A stretch of 51,744 bases of DNA, taken from Fimadaptatus sp050946055. GTDB taxonomy: Bacteria > Bacillota > Clostridia > Christensenellales > Aristaeellaceae. Each line of letters starts with the position of its first letter. Within the stretch, counting starts at the first letter, position 1. Below, one piece after another: positions 7,689 to 16,773 of the stretch. The stretch is taken from assembly GCA_050946055.1 (NCBI GenBank), contig JBMNUB010000015.1, positions 1 to 51,744 on the forward strand. Direction: 5' to 3'. The notes beneath the pieces were generated by a model. It saw nothing but the letters and a program-made list of their open reading frames with translations, was not told the DNA's origin and made no database searches. Both the position numbers and the translations under genes were made by a program.

Positions 7689-8882
7689 ATGATAATAGAG
7701 GGCAGATACGCCTCCGCCAGGGTGTACGCAAGCGAGGTGGAGCAGGAGGCGATAGATCAGATACGCGCCATGTGCAATCAGGAGTTCACAAGCGGCAGCA
7801 GCATACGCATAATGCCCGACGTACACGCCGGCAAGGGCTGCACGATAGGCACTACCATGACCATATCCGACAAGGTAGTACCTAACATAGTGGGCGTGGA
7901 CATAGGCTGCGGCATGTATACGCTGCGGCTCGAGGCGAGCAACATAGACCTTGCCCGGCTGGACGAGGCCGCGCACGGCGTGCCTTCGGGCATGCATATC
8001 TGGCCGGGCGAGACTGAGCGCTTCCCGCTGGAGGAGCTAAGGTGCGCGGGCGCGCTCAAGAACATGGACAGGCTAAAGCGCAGTCTGGGTACGCTGGGCG
8101 GCGGCAATCACTTCATCGAGGTGGACAGGGCTGCGGACGGCACGCTCTATCTTGTGATACACACCGGCAGCCGCAATCTGGGCAAGCAGGTGGCCGAGCA
8201 TTATCAGGATATGGCCATAGAACTTGCGCGCGAAGGGCGCTATCGCGCTCAGGCGCGCAAGGCGCTGATAGACAGGCTCAAGGCCGAGGGGCGCGCGGAC
8301 AGCATACAGGCTGAGCTGGAGGCGCTTGACGGACAGCGCGCGGATGTACCGGCTGACCTGTGCTGGCTGTACGGCGACGCGCTCAGCGACTATCTGCACG
8401 ATGTGGACATATGCCAGCGCTTTGCGCACAGAAACCGCGAGCTGATAGCGCAGATATTGCTGGAGCGCACCGGGCTTACGGGCGCGGATGGCTTTCACAC
8501 CATACACAATTATATCGACACAGGCGAGATGATACTGCGCAAGGGCGCAATCGCCGCGCACAAGGGCGAGCGCGTGCTGATACCGCTCAACATGCGCGAT
8601 GGCTCAGTGCTGGCGCTGGGGCGCGGCAATCCCGAGTGGAACTTCTCCGCGCCGCATGGTGCAGGGCGGCGGCTGTCCCGCAAGAATGCACGCAGCATGC
8701 TCAGCATGGCCGAATACAAGTCGGCCATGCAGGGCATATACACGACCTGCGTGGCCACCTCGACGCTGGACGAATCGCCCATGGCATACAAGGCGCAGGA
8801 GGACATAATCGGCGCGATACGCGAGTCGGTGGACGTGATTGACGTGATAAAGCCCATATACAACTTCAAGGCCACCGACTGA
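7689..8882 (+). CDS. rtcB: RNA-splicing ligase RtcB
   Basis: A GTP- and Mn2+-dependent ligase that joins RNA 2',3'-cyclic phosphate (or 3'-phosphate) ends to 5'-OH ends, used in RNA repair. The 397-residue protein has the family metal ligands and catalytic residues: DVH (44-46), VGVDIGCGM with D71 and C74, GGGNHFIE (H141), H158 in IHTGSRN, and the guanylylated histidine H323 in PHGAGRR. Length is typical for bacterial RtcB. ATG 7689 lies 8 nt after AGGAGG (7675-7680); ATG 7683 would be only 2 nt away. No archease or RtcA gene is next to it. The upstream terminator and small ORF suggest conditional expression. Confidence 0.95.
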   Translation: MIIEGRYASARVYASEVEQEAIDQIRAMCNQEFTSGSSIRIMPDVHAGKGCTIGTTMTISDKVVPNIVGVDIGCGMYTLRLEASNIDLARLDEAAHGVPSGMHIWPGETERFPLEELRCAGALKNMDRLKRSLGTLGGGNHFIEVDRAADGTLYLVIHTGSRNLGKQVAEHYQDMAIELAREGRYRAQARKALIDRLKAEGRADSIQAELEALDGQRADVPADLCWLYGDALSDYLHDVDICQRFAHRNRELIAQILLERTGLTGADGFHTIHNYIDTGEMILRKGAIAAHKGERVLIPLNMRDGSVLALGRGNPEWNFSAPHGAGRRLSRKNARSMLSMAEYKSAMQGIYTTCVATSTLDESPMAYKAQEDIIGAIRESVDVIDVIKPIYNFKATD

Positions 8883-9344
8883 GCCAATGGCAAAGCCGCA
8901 TGGGAGAACTTGCGCCGCAGAAGCGGAAGTCATAGAAGCAGCGCCACATGCCCTGCACGAAGTCGCTGTGCGCAGAGCCGCCGGGGCTGCATGCCGCACT
9001 GCATGGCAGCGCCATATGCCCGTGCCGCTGCCATGCAGGCGCGGCCGGCAATGGCAGTTCTGCTGTGAGTCTCGCCGTGATGCTCCGGCATGGCAGCTGT
9101 ATCGCGCGCAGCACAAGCGGCAGGAATGGCCTTTCGATATGCCATTGTCCGCCTGACTGCCGCATGCCCCTGACTGGGAATATGCCGCCCGATGCCGCTA
9201 TGGCTGGCGGGAACATTGCGCCCATTGCCCGCATGGCTTAATAAGAGCGTGACACGCAGCGCTGCGCCGATGCCAGCCTTTGCGATGCAATGCCGCTTGC
9301 GCAGCGAAATCGACTGGAGGACAGCCAGACCGGTCACAAGTATG
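8883..9344. other. gene-free stretch between rtcB and the UroD-like gene
   Basis: About 460 bp rich in the words GCATGGC and CATGCC. I see no tandem period, terminator with a T tract, known RNA, or frame with a start signal. It may be degenerate repeat material. Confidence 0.5.
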
Positions 9345-9373
9345 ATGACAATGCGCTAAAACTGTGGTATAAT
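9345..9373 (+). promoter_or_regulatory. vegetative promoter of the UroD-like gene
   Basis: ATGACA (9345-9350), a 17-bp spacer and TATAAT (9368-9373). The predicted leader is about 240 nt. I looked for a cobalamin riboswitch because relatives of the gene use corrinoids, but found no conserved GCCACTG box. Confidence 0.8.
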
Positions 9374-9618
9374 GCGCGCAATAGATTAACTGGACCAGCG
9401 ATTTTGCATGCGAGAGGTTCTGCATGCACAGAACGTGCATTCCTGCGAGAGGGAGCGCCGTTTGCCGCATGTGCATTTTGCCAGTGCGACAAGCAGGTCC
9501 CTATGCGCGGCATGGCACGCAAAGCACAATGGCGGCGTAAAGGCGCATCGTCAGGTGTCTCTGCGCCGCAGCGATAAGACAGCATTGACTGATGGTCGCT
9601 GAGAGGGGTGTGTGAAGA

Positions 9619-10662
9619 ATGAAGTCCAATATCTATCGCGCGATATTCTTTGAAAAGCCGGACCTTATACCGATGAACTTTTCCGTCAATGATTCATGCT
9701 GGCACCATTACCCGCAGGACTGGCTATGCGAGCAGATGGAGCGCCACCCGATACTGTTTCCCAACTTTAAAGCGCCGAAACTGCCGTATACGCCCAACTA
9801 CATACTGTGCGCGCACAAGGATGCGCCGTATACGGATGACTTCGGCTGCGTATGGGCGACGACAGATGACGGCATTACCGGCACGGTCGTGGGGCATCCG
9901 CTGGCTGACTGGTCGGCTTACGACGATTACAAGTTCCCCGACCCTCAGCATCAGATGGGCATAGGGCCTATCGATTGGGAAAAGACGCGCGCAAGCGTAA
10001 AGGAGCGGCAGGCTAAAGGCGAGTTTGTAATAGGCGGCCTGAGACACGGCCATACGTTCCTGCAGCTGTCCGACATGCGCGGATATACCAATCTGCTGTT
10101 CGACATGGCCGATGAGGAGCCGCGGCTGTTTGACCTGATAGAGCGGCTGGAGGAGTTCAATCATACAATTATAAAGAACTATCTGGATATCGGCGTGGAC
10201 ATGGTCGGCTTCCCCGAGGACTTGGGCATGCAGGTGGGACCTATGGTGTCGCCCGAGTACTTTCGCAAGTACATAAAGCCCAGCTATACGCGCATGATGC
10301 AGAGCGCGCGCGACTACGGCAAGCCCGTACACATGCATTCGGACGGGGACATAAGGCTGCTCGTGGACGACCTGATTGACAGCGGCGTAATGGTTATCAA
10401 TCTGCAGGATCTGGTGAACGGCGTGGACTGGATAGCGGACAGGTTCAAGGGCAAAATCTGCGTGGATCTGGACATTGACCGGCAGAGCATCACCTGCATG
10501 GGTACGCCCAAACAGATAGATGAACTGATATACAGCGAGGTCAAAGCGCTCGCCTGCCCCGACGGTGGATTGACAATGGTGTTCGGCCTGTTTCCCGGCA
10601 CGCCATTGGAAAACGTAAAGGCGGTAATGGATGCCATGGAGCGCTATGCGCAGTGGTATTGA
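9619..10662 (+). CDS. uroporphyrinogen decarboxylase-family (MtaA/CmuA-like) methyltransferase
   Basis: A 347-residue TIM-barrel protein of the UroD superfamily. In place of the haem enzyme's signatures it has DDFGCVW (73-79), PEDLGMQ (199-205) and HMHSDGD (238-244), with His and Ser/Cys residues in the region that binds zinc in MtaA/CmuA-type corrinoid methyltransferases. No other haem-pathway gene is nearby, so haem synthesis is unlikely; methyl transfer or another one-carbon reaction is an inference. No corrinoid protein gene is adjacent. ATG 9619 follows a GAGAGGGGTG stretch. It is monocistronic, with a promoter at 9345 and a terminator at 10735. Confidence 0.82.
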   Translation: MKSNIYRAIFFEKPDLIPMNFSVNDSCWHHYPQDWLCEQMERHPILFPNFKAPKLPYTPNYILCAHKDAPYTDDFGCVWATTDDGITGTVVGHPLADWSAYDDYKFPDPQHQMGIGPIDWEKTRASVKERQAKGEFVIGGLRHGHTFLQLSDMRGYTNLLFDMADEEPRLFDLIERLEEFNHTIIKNYLDIGVDMVGFPEDLGMQVGPMVSPEYFRKYIKPSYTRMMQSARDYGKPVHMHSDGDIRLLVDDLIDSGVMVINLQDLVNGVDWIADRFKGKICVDLDIDRQSITCMGTPKQIDELIYSEVKALACPDGGLTMVFGLFPGTPLENVKAVMDAMERYAQWY

Positions 10663-10734
10663 TGCAGAGCGCAAAATACCGCGCCGGTTGCACAGCTGTA
10701 ATTCAAACCGGGGATAGCAAAGCATAAATAAGCA

Positions 10735-10776
10735 AAAAGCAGTGAATGCAAACCTATAGGAGGCATCACTGCTTTT
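10735..10776 (+). terminator. probable terminator of the UroD-like gene
   Basis: AAAAGCAGTGA (10735-10745) pairs with TCACTGCTTTT (10766-10776) around a 20-nt loop. The descending arm supplies a four-T run. The remaining 235 bp up to the next gene show nothing recognisable. Confidence 0.7.
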
Positions 10777-11012
10777 CGATTTATAGTGCAACTGCCGTTT
10801 GCGCACAATGACCGCGATTTGGGCGCGAACAACGGACTGCGCTGTGCGCGCAAATGTACGCCCGCGCACGCGGCGGATGATAGCGTTTGCATGCGCTGCC
10901 ACACCTTGCTGGCAATGCCGCGCCACGCAGTCGGCAGCAGCCATTGTCAACAACGGCATACCGCGCGTGCTATGTCAATATGCCCGGACAATGCCGCGCT
11001 CCAAGCCGCACA

Positions 11013-11975
11013 TCACGCGCGCAGCGCCTCATCGCCGCGCAGCAGACGGTCGTACAGCTGCGCGAGGTACAGCGAGTCCTCGTGCGGCATCAGGTGGCTT
11101 TGCATGAGGCCGCGCTCGCAGCACTCTATGAAGTGCTGCGCCTCATGATACAGGTCGTCGGGCATGTCCTCATGGAACGTGTCGATCACGCGACCGGAAG
11201 CGTCCCTGAGCTCTACGCGGCGCGCGCCCCAAAACTCGGGCATAATGATAGAACCCCCGTCGCCGTACAGGCAGGCATAGCCGGGCTGCTGTACGCTGAT
11301 GGACGAGTGCAGCGTGGCTATCACGTCGCCAAAGCGCATGTTTATGGCATCGTGGTCATCCACGCCGCTGGGCGCCATGCGCAGCATGCCCTGCACTTCG
11401 TCGGGGCGCGCGCCCGCCATGTCCAGCGCAAATGCCAGCGCGTATACGCCCACGTCGTAGAGCGCGCCGCCGCCCAGCGCCGGATCATACAGACGGCTGG
11501 CCGGGTCGTATTGCGAGCCGAAGCAGAACGAGGCATATATCGAGCGCAGCTTGCCTATGCGCCCCTCATAAAGCCAGCGCTTGGCAGTCTGGTAGCCGGG
11601 CATGGTGCGCGTCCACATGGCTTCCATAAACAGGGTATTGCTGTCGCGCGCGGCACTCAACACGCTTTGGGCATCGCGCTCGCACATGAATGCGGGCTTT
11701 TCGCACAGCACGGGCTTGCCATGCCGCAGCGCCGCCAATGCCTGCGGCACGTGCATGTTGTTGGGCGTGCCTATATACACCGCATCCACGTCGCCGGAGG
11801 CAAGCAATGCTTCGATATCGCAGCAGCCACGCGCCGCGCCGGTCTCGCGCGCAAATGCCTTGGCGCGCTCTTCATCGCGGCTCAGCACCGCACTGACTTG
11901 GCTGCCGGACACGCGCGCCATGGCTCTGGCAAAACGCCGCGCTATCGTGCCTGTGCCGAATATGGCTATTTTCAT
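11013..11975 (-). CDS. Gfo/Idh/MocA-family NAD(P)-dependent oxidoreductase
   Basis: A 320-residue sugar or dihydrodiol dehydrogenase-like enzyme. The Rossmann fold begins at MKIAIFGTGTIARRFA (GxGxIA nucleotide loop), the catalytic EKP motif is in CEKPAF, and GGGALYDVGVYAL is the usual dimer and substrate segment. Closest in style to the D-xylose/trans-dihydrodiol dehydrogenase branch; the substrate is not predictable. ATG 11975 is preceded by AAGGAG with a 9-nt gap. The frame is open further upstream without a ribosome site. An imperfect palindrome at 12036-12060 could be an operator. It is transcribed opposite to the UroD-like gene and in the same direction as the EamA gene. Confidence 0.9.
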   Translation of the reverse strand: MKIAIFGTGTIARRFARAMARVSGSQVSAVLSRDEERAKAFARETGAARGCCDIEALLASGDVDAVYIGTPNNMHVPQALAALRHGKPVLCEKPAFMCERDAQSVLSAARDSNTLFMEAMWTRTMPGYQTAKRWLYEGRIGKLRSIYASFCFGSQYDPASRLYDPALGGGALYDVGVYALAFALDMAGARPDEVQGMLRMAPSGVDDHDAINMRFGDVIATLHSSISVQQPGYACLYGDGGSIIMPEFWGARRVELRDASGRVIDTFHEDMPDDLYHEAQHFIECCERGLMQSHLMPHEDSLYLAQLYDRLLRGDEALRA

Positions 11976-12035
11976 ATGATATCGCTCCTTCCGCGCCGCA
12001 TGTACGGCGCATGGGCTTATGCGGCCCCAATATAC

Positions 12036-12060
12036 TGTGCTACCATATGATGATAGCACA
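12036..12060. promoter_or_regulatory. possible operator palindrome upstream of the oxidoreductase
   Basis: TGTGCTA (12036-12042) and TAGCACA (12054-12060) are exact 7-bp inverted arms separated by 11 bp, 61 bp upstream of the start codon. Spacing and symmetry suit a dimeric regulator, but no regulator gene is adjacent. Confidence 0.4.
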
Positions 12061-12120
12061 TGCATGTGCGCAAGGCAATAAGAAAAGGAACGTCCGGGGT
12101 CAGCACGCCCGCAATCAGAC

Positions 12121-12164
12121 AAAAATATCCGCACTCAACGCTATGCGCTGAATGAGGATATTTG
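12121..12164 (-). terminator. terminator downstream of the EamA gene
   Basis: On the minus strand AAATATCC with CATTCA pairs with TGAGTG and GGATATTTTTG, a long hairpin ending in a five-T run. It lies about 215 bp after the EamA stop and separates it from the Gfo/Idh/MocA gene. Confidence 0.7.
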
Positions 12165-12377
12165 AGGTGGCTGCCCGCTCCCATGACCGCACAGCGCCGT
12201 GCGCGCACGATGACAGGGGCAATGTATCAGGGGAGCTTACTTTCGCTCACGCGGGCGCGTTATGCGTATGGCATATGACGGCGCTCAGGCGCGGCATATT
12301 CGGGAATATGGAGTATCGCTGCGCGGGTTCGAACGGCATTGTAGGGCGGCGGCAGGCGGCTCAGCGCCCGGCACAGC

Positions 12378-13310
12378 TCAGGATCTGGCCTTGCGCGCGC
12401 GCAAGTGTGCCAGCGCCAGATCGCCCAGCTGCGAGAGCAGTATGGCGGCGAACATTATCACGCAGCCTATGGCTTCGCGCGGTGTCAGCACTTCGCCAAG
12501 CACCACCGCACCGGCCAGCACCGAGAACACCGATTCGAAGCTCATAAGCAGCGAGGCCGTAGCGGGGGGCGTGTGCTGCTGCCCCACGACCTGCAGCGTG
12601 TATGCCACGCCCGAGGACAGCACGCCCGCGTAGAGTATGGGGCCGGCGCAGGAGAGTATGTCATGCCAGTTGGGAGTTTCAAATATAGCCATGCATACAA
12701 GCCCCAGTATGCCCGCCACAAAGAACTGCATGCTGGACAGCCGCACGGGATCGACCGAACCTGAAAAGTGGTCTATCACAAGTATGTGCGCCGAGAAGCA
12801 TACAGCGCCCGCAAGCAGATACAGGTCGGTAGTTGCCAGCGAGAAGCTGTCGCCCACGCACAGCAGATACAGCCCGGTAAGCCCTATTATCACGCTTATG
12901 GCCACTACCTTTGTGACCTTGCGCCCCACCATAAGCCCCAGCACCGGCACAAGCACTATGTACAGCGCGGTTATGAAGCCGGCCTTGCCCGCATCCGTGC
13001 CGGTAAGGCCCACCTGCTGAAGCGTCGCGCCGCAGAATAGCGCTGCGCCGCAGCACAGCCCGGCGGTTATCAGCGCGCGCCGGGCATGTCCGGGCGAGGT
13101 GCGCTGCGCTACGGTCTGCGTCACATCCTGACCTCGGCGCGTGCGCAGCGCTATCAGCGGCAGAAGAACTATGCCGCCTATCACGAAACGTATGCCGCCG
13201 AATGTGTGCGGCCCTATGTATTCCATGCCTATGCTCTGCGCGACGAAGGCCGTACCCCATATGAATGCGGCCAGCAGCAGCATGAGGCTGGAACGTAGCT
13301 TTAGTGACAT
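12378..13310 (-). CDS. EamA/DMT-superfamily membrane transporter
   Basis: A 310-residue integral membrane protein with about ten hydrophobic helices in two five-helix EamA halves. The N-terminal FIWGTAFVAQ and the second-half LMSFESVFSVLAGAVVLGE are hallmarks of the drug/metabolite transporter superfamily, which mostly exports amino acids or small metabolites. Substrate unknown. ATG 13310 follows GGAGG with an 8-nt gap; the longer open frame upstream crosses the 43-bp repeat array and is not coding. It has an extended -10 promoter at 13344 and a terminator near 12121. Confidence 0.92.
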   Translation of the reverse strand: MSLKLRSSLMLLLAAFIWGTAFVAQSIGMEYIGPHTFGGIRFVIGGIVLLPLIALRTRRGQDVTQTVAQRTSPGHARRALITAGLCCGAALFCGATLQQVGLTGTDAGKAGFITALYIVLVPVLGLMVGRKVTKVVAISVIIGLTGLYLLCVGDSFSLATTDLYLLAGAVCFSAHILVIDHFSGSVDPVRLSSMQFFVAGILGLVCMAIFETPNWHDILSCAGPILYAGVLSSGVAYTLQVVGQQHTPPATASLLMSFESVFSVLAGAVVLGEVLTPREAIGCVIMFAAILLSQLGDLALAHLRARKARS

Positions 13311-13343
13311 AATATACGCCTCCAAACAACATATACGCCCGCC

Positions 13344-13372
13344 ATTATACCATATCGCGAGCGAGCTGTCCC
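13344..13372 (-). promoter_or_regulatory. extended -10 promoter of the EamA gene
   Basis: On the minus strand GGGACA (13367-13372), a 17-bp spacer and TATAAT (13344-13349) preceded by TGG, an extended -10 element. It sits between the gene and the 43-bp array. Confidence 0.75.
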
Positions 13373-13439
13373 GCCTTGCGCGATTAATTCGGTTGGCAAA
13401 CGAGAAATTTTGCCGTGCCTCACGCGGATGCAAGGGCTG

Positions 13440-14035
13440 CGCTGGGCGTGCGGCAACGCACATGCGGAGCGAACTGCCATCGAGCTGCTGCCATGGCAAC
13501 GCACATGCGGAGCGAACTGCCATCGAGCCGCTGCCATGGCAACGCACATGCAGAGTAAACAGCCATCGAACTGCTGCCATGGCAACGCACATGCAGAGTA
13601 AACAGCCGTCGAGCTGCTGCCATGGCAACGCACATGCAGAGTAAACAGCCATCGAGCTGCTGCCATGGCAAAGCACATGCAGAGTAAACTGCCGTCGAGC
13701 CGCTGCCATGGCAACGCAAATGCAGAGTAAACAGCCATCAAGCTGCTGCCATGGCAATGCATATGCGGAGCGAACTGCCATCGAGCTGCTGCCATGGCAA
13801 AGCACATGCGGAGCGAACTGCCGTCGAGCCGCTACCATGGCAACGCACATGCAGAGTAAACAGCCATCGAGCTGCTGCCATGGCAAAGCACATGCGGAGC
13901 GAACTGCCGTCGAGCTGCTGCCATGGCAACGCATATGCGGAGCGAACTGCCGTCGAGCAACGGCTATGGCAACGCATATGCAGAGCGAACTGCCATCTGG
14001 CCGCTGCCATGGCAAAGCACATTGGGCGCGGCTGG
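13440..14035. repeat. 43-bp tandem repeat array (about 13-14 units, no indels)
   Basis: CCATGGCAACGCACATGC marks each unit. The GGCAA landmark falls at 13452, 13495, 13538, 13581, 13624, 13667, 13710, 13753, 13796, 13839, 13882, 13925, 13968 and 14011: every step is exactly 43 bp although many units differ by substitutions. Two unit subtypes alternate (GGAGCGAACTGC versus AGAGTAAACAGC). Since 43 is not a multiple of three, the long open frames across it cannot encode a regular repeat protein. Confidence 0.97.
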
Positions 14036-14463
14036 TGAATGGCGCATAATTGCAGCACATTGTCAGCGCTTAAAGAGCGAGGGCGATATGGCGATGTACC
14101 GCCCGCGAATGCCGGGCAGGGTGGATAAGCCCTTCCATGCCAGTCATCGCATGGCGAGTCATGATGGCTCTGGCTCATTGTCACCCCGGTAAGCCCTGGG
14201 CGGCGGTCGTGCGGCATGCGCAAGGCGGATGTATGGCCGCAGCTTGACTTGAGCCGTGTTGCTCAGCATATGGGCGGCAGGCGCGCGCGTGAGCGCCGCA
14301 CATGGGACTATGCCCGGCACTCAAAGCACCTTGCCAGCGCCGCATGCCGATATAACACGGCGGCGCTTTAAGCGGACGGCAATATCAGGGTATAATTGCG
14401 CCATGAGAAATGCTCTATATAGGCAGAATGTCGAATCCGGGAGCGCTTGGGCTGGCTTTCAAT
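14036..14463. other. gene-free stretch between the 43-bp array and a family A repeat
   Basis: About 430 bp without a supported gene. A TATAAT at 14391-14396 has no good -35 box, and the short frame after it runs into repeat sequence. Confidence 0.5.
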
Positions 14464-14661
14464 CGCGCCCCGCGGCATGTGCGTTGGGCGCTCGTGATTT
14501 TTTGCGCAGGGCAATTCCATTCCCCGGAGTAGAAATACCGGCATTGCGGTTTCCATGCACGGAAGTCCGCAGGGATTTAAGCGGAAACTGACAGGGCATG
14601 GCAGCGGCATGGGGGCTTCTACCTCCGCCCACGGACTTGCCTAAATACGCTTTGACAAGCT
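14464..14661 (+). repeat. dispersed repeat family A, copy 1 (5'-truncated)
   Basis: Shares the order of blocks with the other copies: CGGCATGTGCG..GGGCGCTC, a TTTTTTGCG segment, CGGTTTCCA..CGGAA, AAGCGGAAACTGA, and the end block CGCTTTGACAAGC (14649-14661). The left block with CTGTCAAAACCCCCGG is missing. It ends about 40 bp before the PHP gene and therefore lies in its promoter region. Confidence 0.7.
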
Positions 14662-14701
14662 GGCACTATATGGAAAAATCTTTAACGAGAGGACATGTGA
14701 T

Positions 14702-15487
14702 ATGAGAACCAATTACCACGCTCATACCGCGCGCTGTCATCATGCGGAGGGTACGCCCGAACAGTACGTGCGCGCCGCAATAGAGGGCGGATTTGACATA
14801 CTGGGATTTTCCGACCACTGCCCGTGGGCGTTTGGCGACGGATTCGTGTCGGGCATACGCATGCTGCCCGAGGAGCTGGCGGGCTATGTATCCGAGGTGC
14901 GCGAGCTGGGCGGCAAGTATCGGGACAGCATAAGGCTGTACTGCGGTCTGGAGTGCGAATACTATCCCGATCTGCTGGGCTGGATGCGCGATACCGTCTC
15001 TGAATACGGCATAGATTACCTGATACTGGGCAATCACTTCGACACCGACGAGCGGCGCGACATATACTTCGGCGCGGCCCACACCGCTGCGCGCCTGCAC
15101 GACTACGCCGACCGCACCACGCGCGGCATGCAGACAGGCATGTTCCGCTATCTTGCGCATCCCGACCTGTGCTTCCGCGCCTATCCCGAGTTCGATGCGG
15201 ACTGCGAGGCGGTCAGCCGCGAGCTGTGCCGCTGCGCCAAGGCGCTTAACATGCCGCTGGAGTACAACCTGCTGGGCGTGCGCTACAACAATATGGGGCG
15301 CAATAAGGGCATAGGCTACCCGAACGCGAGGTTCTGGGAGATAGCCGCACAGGAAGGCGTGCGCTGCATAATCGGCGTGGATGCGCATCAGCCCGAGCGC
15401 CTGACCGAATCCGATGCGTATGACGGGGCGGCGCGCTATCTTGAATCGCTGGGGCTTGAGCGCGTTGTCAAGCTGGACCTTAACTAA
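14702..15487 (+). CDS. PHP-domain histidinol-phosphatase-like hydrolase
   Basis: A 261-residue metal-dependent phosphoesterase of the PHP superfamily, closest to HisK-type histidinol phosphatases (COG1387). The trinuclear metal ligands are visible in order: H6 and H8 (YHAHT), D38/H39 (SDHC), E84 (GLECEY), H112 (GNHF), H153 (LAHPDL), and D227/H229 (VDAHQP). No his biosynthesis gene is nearby, so the substrate may be another phosphate ester. ATG 14702 follows GAGAGG (14687-14692). Its TAA overlaps the ATG of the next gene by one base (TAATG), implying translational coupling. Confidence 0.88.
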   Translation: MRTNYHAHTARCHHAEGTPEQYVRAAIEGGFDILGFSDHCPWAFGDGFVSGIRMLPEELAGYVSEVRELGGKYRDSIRLYCGLECEYYPDLLGWMRDTVSEYGIDYLILGNHFDTDERRDIYFGAAHTAARLHDYADRTTRGMQTGMFRYLAHPDLCFRAYPEFDADCEAVSRELCRCAKALNMPLEYNLLGVRYNNMGRNKGIGYPNARFWEIAAQEGVRCIIGVDAHQPERLTESDAYDGAARYLESLGLERVVKLDLN

Positions 15488-16773
15488 TGCGCAAAGGCGG
15501 TGCAGGGGATTTGGCGGCATATGACGTCATGATAATAGGCGGCGGCGCTTCGGGCCTTATGGCGGCGGCACAGCTGGCGGGCAGCGGCATGCACACTCTC
15601 GTGCTGGAGCAGAGCGACCGCGTGGGGCGAAAGCTCTTGGCTACCGGCAATGGCCGCTGCAATGTGCTGAACATGCGCATGGGCAGCGAGCGGTACTTTA
15701 GCCATGATATGGCCATGGCCATGGACATACTCGGGGCGCATGAACCCGAACGCATACTGGACTTGTTCATGCAGATGGGTCTGCTCACCCGCGAGGAGGA
15801 GGACGGCAGGGTATATCCTTTGAGCGGACAGGCGGCCTCGGTGCTGGACACGCTCAGGCTCACGGTGCAGGAGCGCGGCGCGGACATAGAGTGCCAGTGC
15901 GCCGTGACGGGCATTGAGCGCGCAAAGGGCATGTGGTGCGCGCACATGCCGGACGGACGCATGGCGCAGGCTCGGCGCGTGGTTCTGGCCTGCGGCGGCC
16001 GCGCACAGCCCACGCCGCCCGCAGACAGGCAGGCGCACGCGGACATATACGGCATGCTCAAGGCGCTGGGCCACAAGGTGTACGAGCCGCGCCCGGTGCT
16101 GAGCGCGCTGCGCTGCGACATGAGCGCGCTGCGCGGGCTGAAGGGCGTGCGCGCGCGCTGTGCAATGACGCTACTGGATGCGGGCGAGAGCAGGGTGCTG
16201 GCGTGCGACGAGGGCGAGGCGCTGTTTACCGACTATGGCGTGAGCGGCATAGTCGCCATGCAGCTCTCGCGCGCATTGGACGGGCGGAGCAGGGCGGTGC
16301 TGCACATAGACCTGCTGCCGGGCATGAGCGAGGACGAGGTGCGCGGCATGCTGAGGCGGCGCGCGGCAAACGCGGCCATGCGTCCGCTGGAGGGGCTGAT
16401 GACCGGCATGCTCAACCGGCTGCTGGCGCAGTGCGTGATAAGGCAGGCGGGGCTTAAAGCGGGCGATGCAAGCGGCACTTTGGATGCGCCGGGCATAGCC
16501 GCGCTGGCGGGCGCGCTCAAGCGCCTGCGCGCAGAGGTGCTGGGCGCGCAGGACTTCAAGAGCGCACAGGTCATGCGCGGCGGGGCGGCGCTGTCCGGGT
16601 TCAGCGCTACGCTGGAGTCAAAGAGTGCGCCGGGGCTGTATGCCTGCGGCGAGGTGCTGGATGTGGACGGCGAGTGCGGCGGCTACAACCTGATGTGGGC
16701 ATGGGCGAGCGCGCTGACGGTCGCGGAGGGCATATGCGCCGGGCAGGCCGCGCGCGGCCTGCGCAGTAAGTGA
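15487..16773 (+). CDS. HI0933-family (BaiN/YhiN-like) FAD-dependent oxidoreductase
   Basis: A 428-residue flavoprotein. The FAD-binding GGGASG (18-23), the family signature ATGNGRCN (52-59) and the C-terminal CGGYNLMWAWASA place it in the HI0933/YhiN group, which includes proteins assigned as aminoacetone oxidase and the bile-acid reductase BaiN of Clostridium scindens. The exact reaction cannot be inferred. It starts inside the stop of the PHP gene with no clear ribosome site of its own, so it likely depends on coupling; a later in-frame start would cut into the nucleotide fold. A second paralogue lies at 31877. Confidence 0.88.
   Translation: MRKGGAGDLAAYDVMIIGGGASGLMAAAQLAGSGMHTLVLEQSDRVGRKLLATGNGRCNVLNMRMGSERYFSHDMAMAMDILGAHEPERILDLFMQMGLLTREEEDGRVYPLSGQAASVLDTLRLTVQERGADIECQCAVTGIERAKGMWCAHMPDGRMAQARRVVLACGGRAQPTPPADRQAHADIYGMLKALGHKVYEPRPVLSALRCDMSALRGLKGVRARCAMTLLDAGESRVLACDEGEALFTDYGVSGIVAMQLSRALDGRSRAVLHIDLLPGMSEDEVRGMLRRRAANAAMRPLEGLMTGMLNRLLAQCVIRQAGLKAGDASGTLDAPGIAALAGALKRLRAEVLGAQDFKSAQVMRGGAALSGFSATLESKSAPGLYACGEVLDVDGECGGYNLMWAWASALTVAEGICAGQAARGLRSK

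Noticed and set aside
9374..9618. Cobalamin riboswitch in the leader of the UroD-like gene
   Set aside because: No conserved B12-box core or expected paired elements could be found by eye.
13311..14060. N-terminal extension of the EamA gene by 250 residues
   Set aside because: The extension is translation of the 43-bp array; the promoter and ribosome site lie between it and the true ATG at 13310.
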